Shown here in pieces: positions 8,378 to 19,245 of a stretch of DNA of 64,000 bases (its first letter is position 1; every line of letters begins with the position of its first letter). The notes beneath the pieces were generated by a model. It was not told where the DNA came from, searched no databases, and worked only from the letters and a program-made list of their open reading frames with translations. Origin of the DNA: Maribacter flavus (GTDB taxonomy: Bacteria > Bacteroidota > Bacteroidia > Flavobacteriales > Flavobacteriaceae); NCBI RefSeq assembly GCF_008386635.1, contig NZ_VUOE01000002.1, positions 558,001-622,000 of the forward strand, given 5' to 3'. Made by a program: the position numbers and the translations under genes.

Positions 8378-10768
8378 TTATAATTTAAAATTGTAGGTTA
8401 CCGCCGGTACGATTCCAAAGATAGAAGTCCGTACCGCTTCGTTCGCTCCTGTATCATCGTTCCTTCTAAAATTAATGGCTGCAGCATTTCTCCGATTGTA
8501 TACATTGTAAATGCTGAATACCCATTCTCCCTTCATTTTTCGGTTTTTGTTTTTTCTGGGGGTAAGACTTGCGGAAACATCCAATCGGTTGTAAGCCGGT
8601 AGACGCTCCTCGTTTCTAAGACCGTAGTAAGGCACTGTTAGGCCTTGAAACTCGAACTGACCTACGGGGTAATTTGTAGGTTGTCCCGTTTGGTAGACAA
8701 AATTGGTGTTAAAGCTCCATTTTTCATTCAAATCGTAGCTCGCAAATAAAGAAACATCGTGGGTCTTATCAAATGGAGTGTTGTACCAATTTCCATTATT
8801 TATTCCTGTTTCCAAGGTATTGGTTCCGTTTATGGTCCTTCCCGGTGTCCGCTGTTCTGACTTGGATAAAGTGTAGGCCAACCACCCTTGGAATTTGCCT
8901 TCATTTTTGCGGAACAAAAGCTCTAGACCATACGCCCTGGCTTCCCCGTTTAATATTACCTGCTCTATGGAATTATTCGCTATTAGGTTCGCCCCATCAA
9001 TATAATCGATTCTATTTTGTACGTCCTTGTAAAATACTTCGGTCTCCAAACTATAATCGTCATTACTGAAGCTCTTGAAATACCCCAAGGCATATTGGTC
9101 CAACAATTGCGGTTTTACAAATGGACCGCTGGGTGTCCAGACATCCAAGGGAGTAGGGGAGGCCGTGTTGGACAATAGGTGCAGGTATTGGGCCAAACGT
9201 GTATAGCTCGTTTTTATGGAACTATCCTCGCTTAAAGTATAGGATAAGGATAATCTGGGTTCCCAATTGGTAAATTGGGCCAAACTTTCATTTCTGCCAG
9301 GTGTAGCAACGGATATTGGATCCGCTTCCTGATAAATAAATAAGAGGGGGTCAAAATTTACAGGATTGTCATTGGCATAGACATTGATTTCATCCTGCCC
9401 AAGCCTATTAAAATAACTGAACCGGAGACCATAGCCCAAACTAAGATTGTCCGTCAACCTATGTTCCACATCCACATAGGCCGCAAGTTCGTTGGCATAT
9501 TTTTGGATAAGTTGTTCTTCCAAGATCCCAGAATTCTCATTACTGGGTTCTATTTTACCGGGATTGAATTGGTAGTAAATATTATTCAGGCCATAATTGA
9601 CCTGTAATTTGTCATTCAAGTAATGTTTTAGGTCGTATTTCACATTGAAATTCCGGATGCCAGAGTTCCAATTAAAGCCCACAAAGTCTAATTTTAATCC
9701 ATAGTAATAGTCCGAATAAATCAAGGAAAGGTTGGAGAAGAGTTTATCCGAAAAAAGATGGTTCCATCTAAAGTTACCAACCGCATTTCCATAGGTATTT
9801 ACAAAGCTATCGCTTATGCCAAATACATCCCTACCAAAATAACCGGATAGAAATATGTTGTTGTTATCATTGATTTTATAATTGATCTTGGTATTCAGAT
9901 CATAAAAATAGGCTGTATTGTCAATATCGAACAACGGAAGGAACAAATGGGCATAGGAAGCCCTTCCGCCAATTAGAAAAGCAGCCTTGTCCTTGGCAAT
10001 CGGCCCCTCTAAAAGTAACCTACTCGCAACGGCTCCAATGCCCCCGTTCATCTTAAATTCCTTGCTGTTCCCTTCCTTTTGAAAAATGTCCAAAACCGAT
10101 GAAACCCTTCCCCCATATCTGGCAGGAATACCGCCTTTATATAGTTTGATATCCTTAATGGCATCTGGATTGAATACCGAAAAGAATCCGAATAAATGGG
10201 AGGAATTGAAGATGATGGCCTCGTCCAATAGAATGAGATTTTGGTCTACCGAGCCACCACGTACGTTAAACCCCGATGCCCCCTCACCAGCATTTGTGAC
10301 CCCAGGAAGTAATAAAATTGACTTTATAACATCGGCCTCACCAAGGATTACAGGTATTTTTTTGATAGTTCCCACAGAAAGGGTGTTGACACTCATCTGG
10401 GGTTTTCTAATATCCAATTTTTCCACGTTTTCCGTGACGACTACTTCCTGTAGCTGTTCCGCTTCTTCCGCTAGTTGAAAGTCAATTTTCTTATCCCTAT
10501 CCAAAGAAATAGTTTGGATAATATCCCTAAATCCCAAATAGCTTACTACCGCCTGATAGTCGCCTTTGGGAAGCGTAATGGAATAAAAGCCATATTCGTT
10601 TGTTGTAACGCCACTTCCCAAGCTAGGAAAGGCTATTGTAACACCAATTAGGGTCTCGTTGCTGGATTCCTCCGTAATTACACCGCTTAGTGTATATTTT
10701 TCCTGGGCAAAAACATGTGTGTAAAAGCAGGAACAAAGAAATAGAAATAGCCAAAGCGGCTTGGTCAT
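8378..10768 (-). CDS. TonB-dependent receptor with carboxypeptidase-like regulatory domain
   Basis: A 796-residue outer-membrane receptor. Signal peptide ends near residue 22; residues about 25-110 are a CarboxypepD_reg-like beta-sandwich (YTLSGVITEESSNETLIGV); a plug domain follows (GFNVRGGSVDQNLILLDE...) with the usual VLDIF block; then a 22-strand-type barrel ending in aromatic NFKL. It imports a ligand using TonB/ExbBD energy; with only DUF4249 and no SusD nearby, a polysaccharide is less likely than a siderophore-, peptide- or other small-molecule-type substrate (inference). ATG 10768 is preferred to a TTG five codons upstream, which falls inside the promoter -7 box. Confidence 0.93.
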   Translation of the reverse strand: MTKPLWLFLFLCSCFYTHVFAQEKYTLSGVITEESSNETLIGVTIAFPSLGSGVTTNEYGFYSITLPKGDYQAVVSYLGFRDIIQTISLDRDKKIDFQLAEEAEQLQEVVVTENVEKLDIRKPQMSVNTLSVGTIKKIPVILGEADVIKSILLLPGVTNAGEGASGFNVRGGSVDQNLILLDEAIIFNSSHLFGFFSVFNPDAIKDIKLYKGGIPARYGGRVSSVLDIFQKEGNSKEFKMNGGIGAVASRLLLEGPIAKDKAAFLIGGRASYAHLFLPLFDIDNTAYFYDLNTKINYKINDNNNIFLSGYFGRDVFGISDSFVNTYGNAVGNFRWNHLFSDKLFSNLSLIYSDYYYGLKLDFVGFNWNSGIRNFNVKYDLKHYLNDKLQVNYGLNNIYYQFNPGKIEPSNENSGILEEQLIQKYANELAAYVDVEHRLTDNLSLGYGLRFSYFNRLGQDEINVYANDNPVNFDPLLFIYQEADPISVATPGRNESLAQFTNWEPRLSLSYTLSEDSSIKTSYTRLAQYLHLLSNTASPTPLDVWTPSGPFVKPQLLDQYALGYFKSFSNDDYSLETEVFYKDVQNRIDYIDGANLIANNSIEQVILNGEARAYGLELLFRKNEGKFQGWLAYTLSKSEQRTPGRTINGTNTLETGINNGNWYNTPFDKTHDVSLFASYDLNEKWSFNTNFVYQTGQPTNYPVGQFEFQGLTVPYYGLRNEERLPAYNRLDVSASLTPRKNKNRKMKGEWVFSIYNVYNRRNAAAINFRRNDDTGANEAVRTSIFGIVPAVTYNFKL

Positions 10769-10780
10769 AGTAGTTTCTTT

Positions 10781-10788
10781 CAAAAATA
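10781..10788 (-). promoter_or_regulatory. -7 element for the TonB receptor operon
   Basis: On the minus strand TATTTTTG matches TANNTTTG exactly; a TTG occurs 16 bp further upstream, slightly closer than usual. The predicted leader before the ATG is only about 7-10 nt. Confidence 0.45.
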
Positions 10789-10842
10789 ACTAGAAATACC
10801 TAACCAATTAAAAGGTTAACGATATTTTAAAATTAAAAACTA

Positions 10843-10867
10843 AAAAGCCTCTAGTAAAGAGGCTTTT
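10843..10867 (-). terminator. icd terminator
   Basis: A perfect 10-bp stem AAAAGCCTCT / AGAGGCTTTT with a 5-nt loop, just after the icd stop; on the minus strand the stem ends in a T-rich flank. Confidence 0.8.
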
Positions 10868-10889
10868 AAGTGGTAAATATTTGAGCAAT

Positions 10890-13148
<2,259 letters not shown>

Positions 13149-13215
13149 TTATCCAGCCTAAAGTTGGAGCTAGCGCCTTAATATTTCAGGCTTTTGGGAA
13201 GTTTTGTTAAATAAC

Positions 13216-13255
13216 AAAAGCCATATCAATGTACTAATACCTTGATATGGCTTTT
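13216..13255. terminator. Long terminator-like hairpin at the edge of the icd-rplS gap
   Basis: A perfect 14-bp stem AAAAGCCATATCAA / TTGATATGGCTTTT with a 12-nt loop. No protein gene ends nearby on either strand (icd starts at 13109 reading away), so it most likely ends a non-coding transcript coming from 13260-13700 on the minus strand. Confidence 0.6.
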
Positions 13256-13700
13256 TAGAAATAGCTTACAGACATGTTGTTCTAAAATTAATTAGAACTG
13301 CAACCCTTGGTTGCTTCTGCGTCACTAAATCAACGTTTGAAATGTGTTTCAATCTTAATTCTGTAACCAAGTATTTACTCTACATTTCGTTTTTGTTGCC
13401 TTAGCATTAAAATTAAAAACCGTGAGATTTATAAAATCTTATTGCCCACATGGGTTTAAAAAGCGACAGCCTTTAAAGCCTATGCTCATCTTCATAACTA
13501 ATTCCCTAGAAAAAAGCTATTCCGATTAAGCCACAATATAAAGAACGCAAACTTTATAGTGATTGGAAGTTACTACTATCTACCTCAGTTTTCTTCCTAA
13601 AATCACACTTAAATATAATAAAAAAATCTTAAATAAAGGGTGTTTTTCCAACTAATTAATAATTAACAATTTATGAACTTTAGATGTTAACAATTGTTCA
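13256..13700. other. Non-coding gap rich in perfect hairpins; candidate structured RNA
   Basis: No plausible ORF occupies this stretch. It contains a row of short perfect hairpins: GTTCTAA/TTAGAAC (13279-13298), GCAACC/GGTTGC (13300-13314), TTGAAA/TTTCAA (13337-13352) and AGATTT/AAATCT (13425-13439), bounded on one side by the 14-bp terminator-like stem at 13216-13255 and on the other by the rplS terminator. I looked for tmRNA (no peptide-tag ORF ending in LAA, no T-psi-C/CCA end) and RNase P RNA (no GGAAAGTCC core) and found neither. A 6S-like or unnamed RNA is possible. The strand is not certain; minus fits the terminator best. Confidence 0.35.
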
Positions 13701-13728
13701 TAAAAAAACACCGAAGGATTTTCGGTGT
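13701..13728 (-). terminator. rplS terminator
   Basis: On the minus strand ACACCGAA / TTCGGTGT form a perfect 8-bp stem with a 5-nt loop followed by a run of seven Ts, a classic intrinsic terminator 27 nt after the rplS stop. Confidence 0.9.
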
Positions 13729-13755
13729 CTTTCTAGTATTATTCGGGTAAAGAAA

Positions 13756-14106
13756 TTAAGAACGAACCTCTTTGATTCTTGCTTTCTTACCGGTCAAACC
13801 TCTAAAGTAGAATATACGTGACCTACGTACCTTACCTTTCTTGTTAACCTCGATTTTTTGCAGGGCAGGAAGATTGATCGGGAAGATTCGTTCCACACCA
13901 ACAGTTCCAGACATTTTACGGATTGTAAAAGTTTCAGTTGCTCCGGTTCCTCTTCTTTGGATTACCACTCCCTTAAAGAACTGGGTACGTGTTTTTTCAC
14001 CTTCCTTGATTTCATAGTACACGGTAATAGTATCACCGGCGGAGAAGTTTGGAAAGTCTTTCTTGGTTACAAATTCGTCCTGAACAAATTTTACTAATGA
14101 TTCCAT
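13756..14106 (-). CDS. rplS: 50S ribosomal protein bL19
   Basis: Ribosomal protein L19, 116 residues, at the 30S-50S interface. The core is unmistakable: FSAGDTITVYYEIKEGEKTRTQFFKGVVIQRRG, then FTIRKMSGTVGVERIFP and the KKGKVRRSRIFYFRGLTGKKARI end. It has its own strong promoter and terminator, so it is monocistronic although trmD lies just upstream on the same strand. Its leader (about 65 nt) is much longer than those of neighbouring genes and holds a hairpin that probably mediates L19 feedback. Confidence 0.97.
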   Translation of the reverse strand: MESLVKFVQDEFVTKKDFPNFSAGDTITVYYEIKEGEKTRTQFFKGVVIQRRGTGATETFTIRKMSGTVGVERIFPINLPALQKIEVNKKGKVRRSRIFYFRGLTGKKARIKEVRS

Positions 14107-14136
14107 TTTATTTTTTATATCGGAATTAAATTAAAA

Positions 14137-14164
14137 CAACGTTCACGATTATCGTCAGAGGTTG
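14137..14164 (-). promoter_or_regulatory. Candidate L19 autoregulatory leader hairpin
   Basis: Within the rplS leader the transcript can fold as an outer stem CAAC/GTTG, an internal loop CTCTG/GAAC and an upper stem ACGA/TCGT capped by TAA. From memory, a ribosomal leader motif for L19 in Flavobacteria has been described; this hairpin is in the right place, but I cannot match it to the covariance model by eye. Confidence 0.5.
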
Positions 14165-14177
14165 ATTTAACAGGGTG

Positions 14178-14208
14178 CAAAAATACTTCGAAATTTAAAA
14201 TCCACAAA
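14178..14208 (-). promoter_or_regulatory. rplS promoter (perfect -33/-7)
   Basis: On the minus strand TTTG (14205-14208), a 19-bp spacer and TATTTTTG (14178-14185) match the Bacteroidota consensus exactly. It lies between trmD and rplS and gives rplS an independent transcript. Confidence 0.85.
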
Positions 14209-14237
14209 TTTTTTATTCTATTTATTTTCCTGGGGCT

Positions 14238-14912
14238 TTATTCCAGCAGGTCTGGTCGTAGTCTCTGCGTTCGTTCGTGCGCCATTTCTTCTCGCCATTG
14301 TTCTATTTTTCCAAAATTCCCACTCAGTAAAACCTCCGGCACCTTCACTCCTTTGTACTCCGCCGGTCTCGTATATACTGGTGGAGCCAACAATCCGTCT
14401 TGAAAACTATCCGTGAGGGCAGAAGTTTCATCGTTCAGCACGCCCGGCAGTAATCTTATTATGGTATCACAAAGGACGGCAGCCCCCAATTCACCGCCTG
14501 AAAGCACATAATCCCCAATGGAAATTTCCTTGGTTATGAACATGTCCCTAACACGTTGGTCAACCCCTTTGTAATGGCCACAAAGAATAATTATGTTTTC
14601 CAGTAAGGAAAGACTGTTCGCAATTTTCTGATTTAGCGTCTTTCCATCTGGGGTCATATAGATTATCTCATCATAGCTTCGCTGGGATTTCAGTTGGGAT
14701 ATACATTTATCTATCGGTTCTATCATCATCACCATGCCGGCGCCGCCTCCAAATTGATAGTCGTCCACTTGATTGTAATTGTTTTCCGTATAGTCCCGTA
14801 AATTGTGAAGATGGACTTCAACCAAACCTTTGTCAATGGCTCTTTTTAGAATTGAGGCATCGAACGGGCTTTTTAATAATTCCGGTAAAACGGTTATAAT
14901 ATCGATTCGCAT
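14238..14912 (-). CDS. trmD: tRNA (guanine-37-N1)-methyltransferase TrmD
   Basis: A 224-residue SPOUT-class enzyme that methylates G37 of tRNAs with SAM, preventing +1 frameshifts. It starts [13 protein letters not shown] at ATG 14912, the usual TrmD N-terminus; a 47-codon longer frame upstream runs into the GNAT gene and is not used. The trefoil-knot signature is present ([40 protein letters not shown]), as is the C-terminal [20 protein letters not shown]. It is 13 nt after the GNAT gene, likely co-transcribed with it. Confidence 0.97.
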   Translation of the reverse strand: MRIDIITVLPELLKSPFDASILKRAIDKGLVEVHLHNLRDYTENNYNQVDDYQFGGGAGMVMMIEPIDKCISQLKSQRSYDEIIYMTPDGKTLNQKIANSLSLLENIIILCGHYKGVDQRVRDMFITKEISIGDYVLSGGELGAAVLCDTIIRLLPGVLNDETSALTDSFQDGLLAPPVYTRPAEYKGVKVPEVLLSGNFGKIEQWREEMAHERTQRLRPDLLE

Positions 14913-14925
14913 GGTACGAGCTATT

Positions 14926-15366
14926 TTATTGCGCGGACCAAAAGTAGTGAAAACAGTGCGAATCCTTTTCCCAACCCATTTTCTCGTAAAGTCTTCGGGC
15001 AGGGTTGTCAACGGCCGTTTCCAAGGCCAAACCCTTAAATTCGTGTTCGGCACAAAATTGTTGTGCGCTTTTCAATAAAAGTGCACCAAAGCCCTGACCT
15101 CTGTAATCCGGATGTACAAAAAGGTCGTTTAGAATCAGGGTGGGTTTTAAGGATACGGAGGAGAATGTAAAATAAAGTTGGGTGAAACCCACAGGAACCT
15201 CTTCTGACAATGCAATGAATATAAGGGAGTCCTTATTTTGAAATCGTTCCCTTAAAAAATTCTCGGCTCTTTTTAAATCGGACGCTTGCTTGTAGAAAAA
15301 CCTATATTGGTCAAATAATGGAACTATTTGTTCTAGGTTTTCAATATCGGCTTTTATGACAATCAT
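14926..15366 (-). CDS. GNAT family N-acetyltransferase
   Basis: A 146-residue acetyltransferase with the acetyl-CoA loop [14 protein letters not shown] (R/Q-x-x-G-x-G/A) at residues about 91-104 and the closing [15 protein letters not shown]. The start at ATG 15366 ([14 protein letters not shown]) is chosen because the longer frame runs back through a terminator and overlaps the upstream gene. Substrate unknown; placed ahead of trmD. Confidence 0.88.
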   Translation of the reverse strand: MIVIKADIENLEQIVPLFDQYRFFYKQASDLKRAENFLRERFQNKDSLIFIALSEEVPVGFTQLYFTFSSVSLKPTLILNDLFVHPDYRGQGFGALLLKSAQQFCAEHEFKGLALETAVDNPARRLYEKMGWEKDSHCFHYFWSAQ

Positions 15367-15370
15367 GCTA

Positions 15371-15398
15371 TAAAAAAAAGCTCCCTTAAAGGAGCTTT
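15371..15398 (-). terminator. Terminator after the coiled-coil membrane protein gene
   Basis: A perfect 8-bp stem AAAGCTCC / GGAGCTTT with a 6-nt loop and a T-run on the minus strand, between the stop at 15404 and the GNAT ATG at 15366. Confidence 0.85.
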
Positions 15399-15403
15399 GG
15401 AAC

Positions 15404-16024
15404 TTATTTCGTTTTCTTTTGTTTGTTGAGTTCGTCCTGTAGTTTCCGGCTAATTTTCTGTTCACGCTCCAAGGCCCTTCTTCTATGATCTTCATATTCT
15501 ACTTCCAATTCGGCCAAATTTTGTTTTGCTTCCTGGGTCAGGATATTGCTATTTCTAAACCTGTAAACGAAAATACCAAGAAGAATGAAAAGCCCTATAA
15601 TAATTGTCCATAAAATAATATTATAGGTGGCCTTTGAAACCGAAATCCCCAAGAAGGACATACTATCCTTTTCTTCGGTAACTGCTGCGAGGTTTGAAGT
15701 CGTTTCTTCCAGTTTTTTATTCAAGGAGCTAATGGTAGTTTCATGTTCTGAAATGGTCGCATTCAAACCGGCCGCTCTTTGGTTAAAGGCCCTAACCGAG
15801 TCCAATACATTTTCACGTAGTTTATAAAGGTTCACTTCCTTTACCACTTCATAGCGCACGCCGTCAGCTCGATAGTTTCCGGATTTTTTTGAAATATAGT
15901 CGAACTGACTACTTATAGGGCCGCTGTCCAAAGAAAGAGACTCATCTTCTTCAGATTCCTGCGCAAAACTTAAACTGGTGGTTAATAGGACTGCAAATAA
16001 TATTAGTATCCTTGAAATTTTCAT
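15404..16024 (-). CDS. Signal-peptide, coiled-coil, single-pass membrane protein
   Basis: A 206-residue protein: signal peptide 1-21, a short SLDSGPISSQFDYISKKS segment (29-48), coiled coil about 82-120, one membrane helix 134-155, and a second highly charged coiled coil 163-206 (RRRALEREQKISRKLQ). From memory, relatives in flavobacterial genomes carry the name 'tRNA (guanine-N1)-methyltransferase', which must come from the neighbouring trmD: there is no methyltransferase domain here. A structural role at the inner membrane is a guess. Own terminator downstream. Confidence 0.8.
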   Translation of the reverse strand: MKISRILILFAVLLTTSLSFAQESEEDESLSLDSGPISSQFDYISKKSGNYRADGVRYEVVKEVNLYKLRENVLDSVRAFNQRAAGLNATISEHETTISSLNKKLEETTSNLAAVTEEKDSMSFLGISVSKATYNIILWTIIIGLFILLGIFVYRFRNSNILTQEAKQNLAELEVEYEDHRRRALEREQKISRKLQDELNKQKKTK

Positions 16025-16156
16025 TCGTATTTAAATTTCCGTTTAACACTGATTTAGAGAAGACTAAAGTAAATTTTTAAAATTAAATGGTGAAAAACCT
16101 CAGCCTTTAATTAATAGGTACGTAAAAACTTTCAAAAAGGATGTTCTGTACCAAGT

Positions 16157-17605
16157 CTAATAATAGGTATAACGTCTTACTTTGGTAATATATTTTGCAA
16201 GTCTAATTACCTGTTGCGAATATCCAAATTCATTATCGTACCAAATGTAAAGAACCAAATTTTTACCGTTGTCCGAAACAATTGTCGCTTCGCTATCGTA
16301 TACTGCCGGTGCCACCGATCCAACAATATCCGTTGAAACCAATTCTTTGCTCAAACTATATTTTATTTGCTCCACCAAATCACCTTCCAAGGCGTACTTT
16401 TTAACAATTGTATTGATACCTTCCAAGGAAGTTTTGTTTTTGATATCCAAGTTGAGAATCGCCAATGACCCATTGGGAACCGGAACCCTTATGGCATTGG
16501 AGCTCAATTTGCCTTTAAGATTGGGTAGGGCCTTGGCCACGGCCTCTCCGGCACCTGTTTCCGTAATCACCATATTGAGACCTGCGGCCCTTCCACGACG
16601 ATATTTTGTATGCATGTTGTCTACAAGGTTCTGGTCGTTGGTGTACGCATGTATGGTTTCCAAATGGCCCTTTTTTATACCGACCGAATCGTCTATGACC
16701 TTTAATATGGGCGTAATGGCATTGGTGGTACAGGATGCGGCAGAGAATATATGCGTAGTCTCCGGGTCATACTCCAAATGGTTTACTCCATGGACGATAT
16801 TGGGTACACCTTTGCCTGGTGCGGTTAAAAGTACTTTGGATACCCCCGTGGCATTTAAATGCCGCGATAGTTGGGCCTGGTCTCTAAATGCCCCGGTATT
16901 ATCGATTACTAAGGCATCGGATATTTCATATTGGGTGTAATCTACTTCCTCGGGTTTATTGGCACTTATGATTTGAACTGTGGTACCATTTATCAATAAT
17001 ACGTTATCCTTGGCATTTACCGTGACGGTACCGGTAAAATTACCATGGACGGAATCGGTACGCAATAGACTGGCCCTCTTTTCCAATAGTTCCTCATTTA
17101 GTTCCCCACGCACGACTATGGCCCTAAGCCGCATTTGATTGCCTTTTCCGGTTTTGGACATGAGCTCCCTGGCCAATAATCGACCAATTCTACCAAAACC
17201 GTACAAAATGACATCCTTTGGTTTGATGTCTTTGTATTCCGTGGCCGACTTTAGTTTGTCAATAACAAATGCCTTTACGTTGTTGAAATTATTATCATCG
17301 GAATGATACTCATAGGTCAATTTGCCAATATCCAATTTTGCAGGTGGGAGTTTTAGATCATTGATGGCCCTAAGGATTTCAACGGAATCAAAGATGGAAA
17401 TGGGTTTTTGCACGAACTCCCCGGCATACTCGTGTAACCGGATGATGTCGCTTACATTGTGATCTATCAAAGGATTTTTAAAAAGTACGATTTCTATGGA
17501 CCTGTCGTACCACAGGTCGCTGATAATCTTTATGAATTCTGTGGTAGCTTTTCTTCTATCTGCCTGGAAGGCCAGCTCTTTTTCGAAGGATATTTTACGA
17601 GACAT
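16157..17605 (-). CDS. gap: Glyceraldehyde-3-phosphate dehydrogenase, long form
   Basis: A 482-residue GAPDH, about 150 residues longer than the glycolytic enzyme. Residues 1-130 are an extra N-terminal region (DRRKATTEFIKIISDLWYD) with no motif I know; the Rossmann fold begins at 133 with LYGFGRIGR. The catalytic pair is intact: C292 in SAASCTTNA and H319 in ETIHAYTNDQ. Residues after the nucleotide-binding start do not show whether NAD or NADP is preferred. Long-form GAPDHs occur in Bacteroidota and some Gammaproteobacteria, often next to a second short GAPDH elsewhere. Own promoter. Confidence 0.93.
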   Translation of the reverse strand: MSRKISFEKELAFQADRRKATTEFIKIISDLWYDRSIEIVLFKNPLIDHNVSDIIRLHEYAGEFVQKPISIFDSVEILRAINDLKLPPAKLDIGKLTYEYHSDDNNFNNVKAFVIDKLKSATEYKDIKPKDVILYGFGRIGRLLARELMSKTGKGNQMRLRAIVVRGELNEELLEKRASLLRTDSVHGNFTGTVTVNAKDNVLLINGTTVQIISANKPEEVDYTQYEISDALVIDNTGAFRDQAQLSRHLNATGVSKVLLTAPGKGVPNIVHGVNHLEYDPETTHIFSAASCTTNAITPILKVIDDSVGIKKGHLETIHAYTNDQNLVDNMHTKYRRGRAAGLNMVITETGAGEAVAKALPNLKGKLSSNAIRVPVPNGSLAILNLDIKNKTSLEGINTIVKKYALEGDLVEQIKYSLSKELVSTDIVGSVAPAVYDSEATIVSDNGKNLVLYIWYDNEFGYSQQVIRLAKYITKVRRYTYY

Positions 17606-17630
17606 ATGGTTTTTTTGTTATAAATAATGT

Positions 17631-17663
17631 CAAAATTAAGCCTTTTGTAAAGTTTTGTAACAA
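17631..17663 (-). promoter_or_regulatory. gap promoter
   Basis: Minus-strand TAATTTTG (17631-17638) is a perfect -7 box; a TTG lies 22 bp upstream (17661-17663). The leader is about 20 nt. Confidence 0.55.
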
Positions 17664-17671
17664 CTAAATAC

Positions 17672-17702
17672 AAAAAAAGCATCCGTTTATGGCGGATGCT
17701 TT
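17672..17702 (-). terminator. Terminator of the DegP gene
   Basis: A perfect 10-bp stem AAAGCATCCG / CGGATGCTTT, 7-nt loop, with a T-run on the minus strand, 18 nt after the protease stop. Confidence 0.9.
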
Positions 17703-17720
17703 CCAAACTTAAAATTTGAA

Positions 17721-19118
17721 TTATTGAAAAATTAAGCGTTCTCGTTCGCCCTTCTCGTTGACCATGGTAATTATTGTTTTGCCATACCTGGAAATGGCTC
17801 CAAATGCGGTATCCGCATCTGAAATGTTCTTTATTTCCTTATCATCTACCTGCACTATAACCTTGCCTTCCAGGCCATATCCTCGGTAACGCTCCGGTAC
17901 CCCGGTAATTTTTACCCCTGATTTTGTCCTGAATCTTTTTTGGTCGTCTTTGGTCAAATTTTTTACTTCCATGCCCATTGCAGGTACCACCAATAATTGT
18001 CGTTCCTTTAACACAACTGGCAAAGTGAGCAGTTCCTGATTTCTTTCAACGGTTACATTGATGGTGTCGTTCGGCCTTTTGGTGCCCAAATACCCCGTAA
18101 GGTCCGGGTACTTATGAATATCTATTTGGTCCACTTTTTTAATGATATCGCCCAATTCCAAACCTGCCTCATCGGCTCCGGATTCTTCCTCGATTCTTTC
18201 TATATATACCCCGTCGATATTGTTTATGCCTTTTTCTATGGCATCCCTTGTATTAACGGGAGCGGGACTTATACCCATAAACGCCTTTTGAACGTTCCCA
18301 TATTCCATAATATCGTTTACTACTTTTTTTGCGATATTGCTGGGTACGGCAAAGGAATACCCCACATAGGATCCAGTTTGGGAGGAAATGGCCGTATTAA
18401 TGCCGATAAGGTCACCATTAGTATTTACCAAGGCCCCGCCGGAATTTCCAGGATTTACCGCGGCATCCGTCTGGATGAAGGATTGATTGGAACGGGTATC
18501 CAGGCTTCTGGCCTTGGCACTCACGATTCCCGCAGTTACGGTAGATGTCAAATTAAATGGGTTTCCAACAGCCAATACCCATTCCCCGATTTTAGTATTG
18601 TCAGAATCCCCAAATGCCAAATAGGGCAACTTGTCATCCGTCTCTATTTTAATCAGGGCAATGTCTGAATTTGGATCTGTACCCACCAATTCAGCTTCAT
18701 AGGTCTGATTATTGTTCAAGGTTACCTGCAATTGGGTTGCATTGGCTATTACGTGATTGTTGGTAACGATGTAACCATCTTGGGAAATGATGACCCCGGA
18801 TCCTGTTCCTACTTGAGGGGTTACGGTACCTCCAGAACCATAAAAGAAGTCAAAAACACTGCTTCTACGGGTGCTAAGGGTCAGGTTCTTGACATGCACC
18901 ACGGAGTTGACGGTACGTTCCGCAGCGTTCGTAAAGTCCACCTCATTGATGCCCGAACCTAAAGCGGAAGTTGGTGTATAACTTGTACTGAAAACAGGCT
19001 GTGCCTCATCCGTGGTTACAATGGCATAATTGGGTCGTTCAAAGAATAACTTATAGGCGCCCAGGGTAATGGCACCTGCAAAGATGGAAACAAGTAAAAG
19101 TCCTCCAATTCTCTTCAT
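17721..19118 (-). CDS. degP: Periplasmic serine protease, DegP/HtrA family
   Basis: A 465-residue HtrA protease for envelope protein quality control. An uncleaved or cleaved N-terminal hydrophobic segment (residues 5-21) exports it. The trypsin-like triad is complete: H122 (TNNHVIANA), D152 (SDIALIKI), S226 (NPGNSGGALV). Two PDZ domains follow (about 285-370 and 385-465); the second, ending in the C-terminus, is less canonical. ATG 19118; divergent from dapF with a 127-bp intergenic region. Confidence 0.95.
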   Translation of the reverse strand: MKRIGGLLLVSIFAGAITLGAYKLFFERPNYAIVTTDEAQPVFSTSYTPTSALGSGINEVDFTNAAERTVNSVVHVKNLTLSTRRSSVFDFFYGSGGTVTPQVGTGSGVIISQDGYIVTNNHVIANATQLQVTLNNNQTYEAELVGTDPNSDIALIKIETDDKLPYLAFGDSDNTKIGEWVLAVGNPFNLTSTVTAGIVSAKARSLDTRSNQSFIQTDAAVNPGNSGGALVNTNGDLIGINTAISSQTGSYVGYSFAVPSNIAKKVVNDIMEYGNVQKAFMGISPAPVNTRDAIEKGINNIDGVYIERIEEESGADEAGLELGDIIKKVDQIDIHKYPDLTGYLGTKRPNDTINVTVERNQELLTLPVVLKERQLLVVPAMGMEVKNLTKDDQKRFRTKSGVKITGVPERYRGYGLEGKVIVQVDDKEIKNISDADTAFGAISRYGKTIITMVNEKGERERLIFQ

Positions 19119-19221
19119 AATCTATACTGTTTTAACCTTTTAACAGTAAAATTACATCATTTCCATTTTTGTGGTAGTGGTTTAACGACTTTTTAACTGC
19201 AAGGAAGCCTCAATTAAATCA

Positions 19222-19229
19222 TATCTTTG
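19222..19229 (+). promoter_or_regulatory. dapF operon -7 element
   Basis: TATCTTTG is a perfect TANNTTTG located 17 bp before the dapF ATG. The -33 match is poor. Confidence 0.5.
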
Positions 19230-19245
19230 TGCTTTAAACTGGCCT

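Noticed and set aside
13256-13700. tmRNA or RNase P RNA in the icd-rplS gap
   Set aside because: No tag ORF, no tRNA-like end, no conserved RNase P core words seen on either strand.
14913-15053. Longer start for trmD
   Set aside because: Would overlap the upstream GNAT gene by over 100 bp in another frame; the standard TrmD N-terminus is at 14912.
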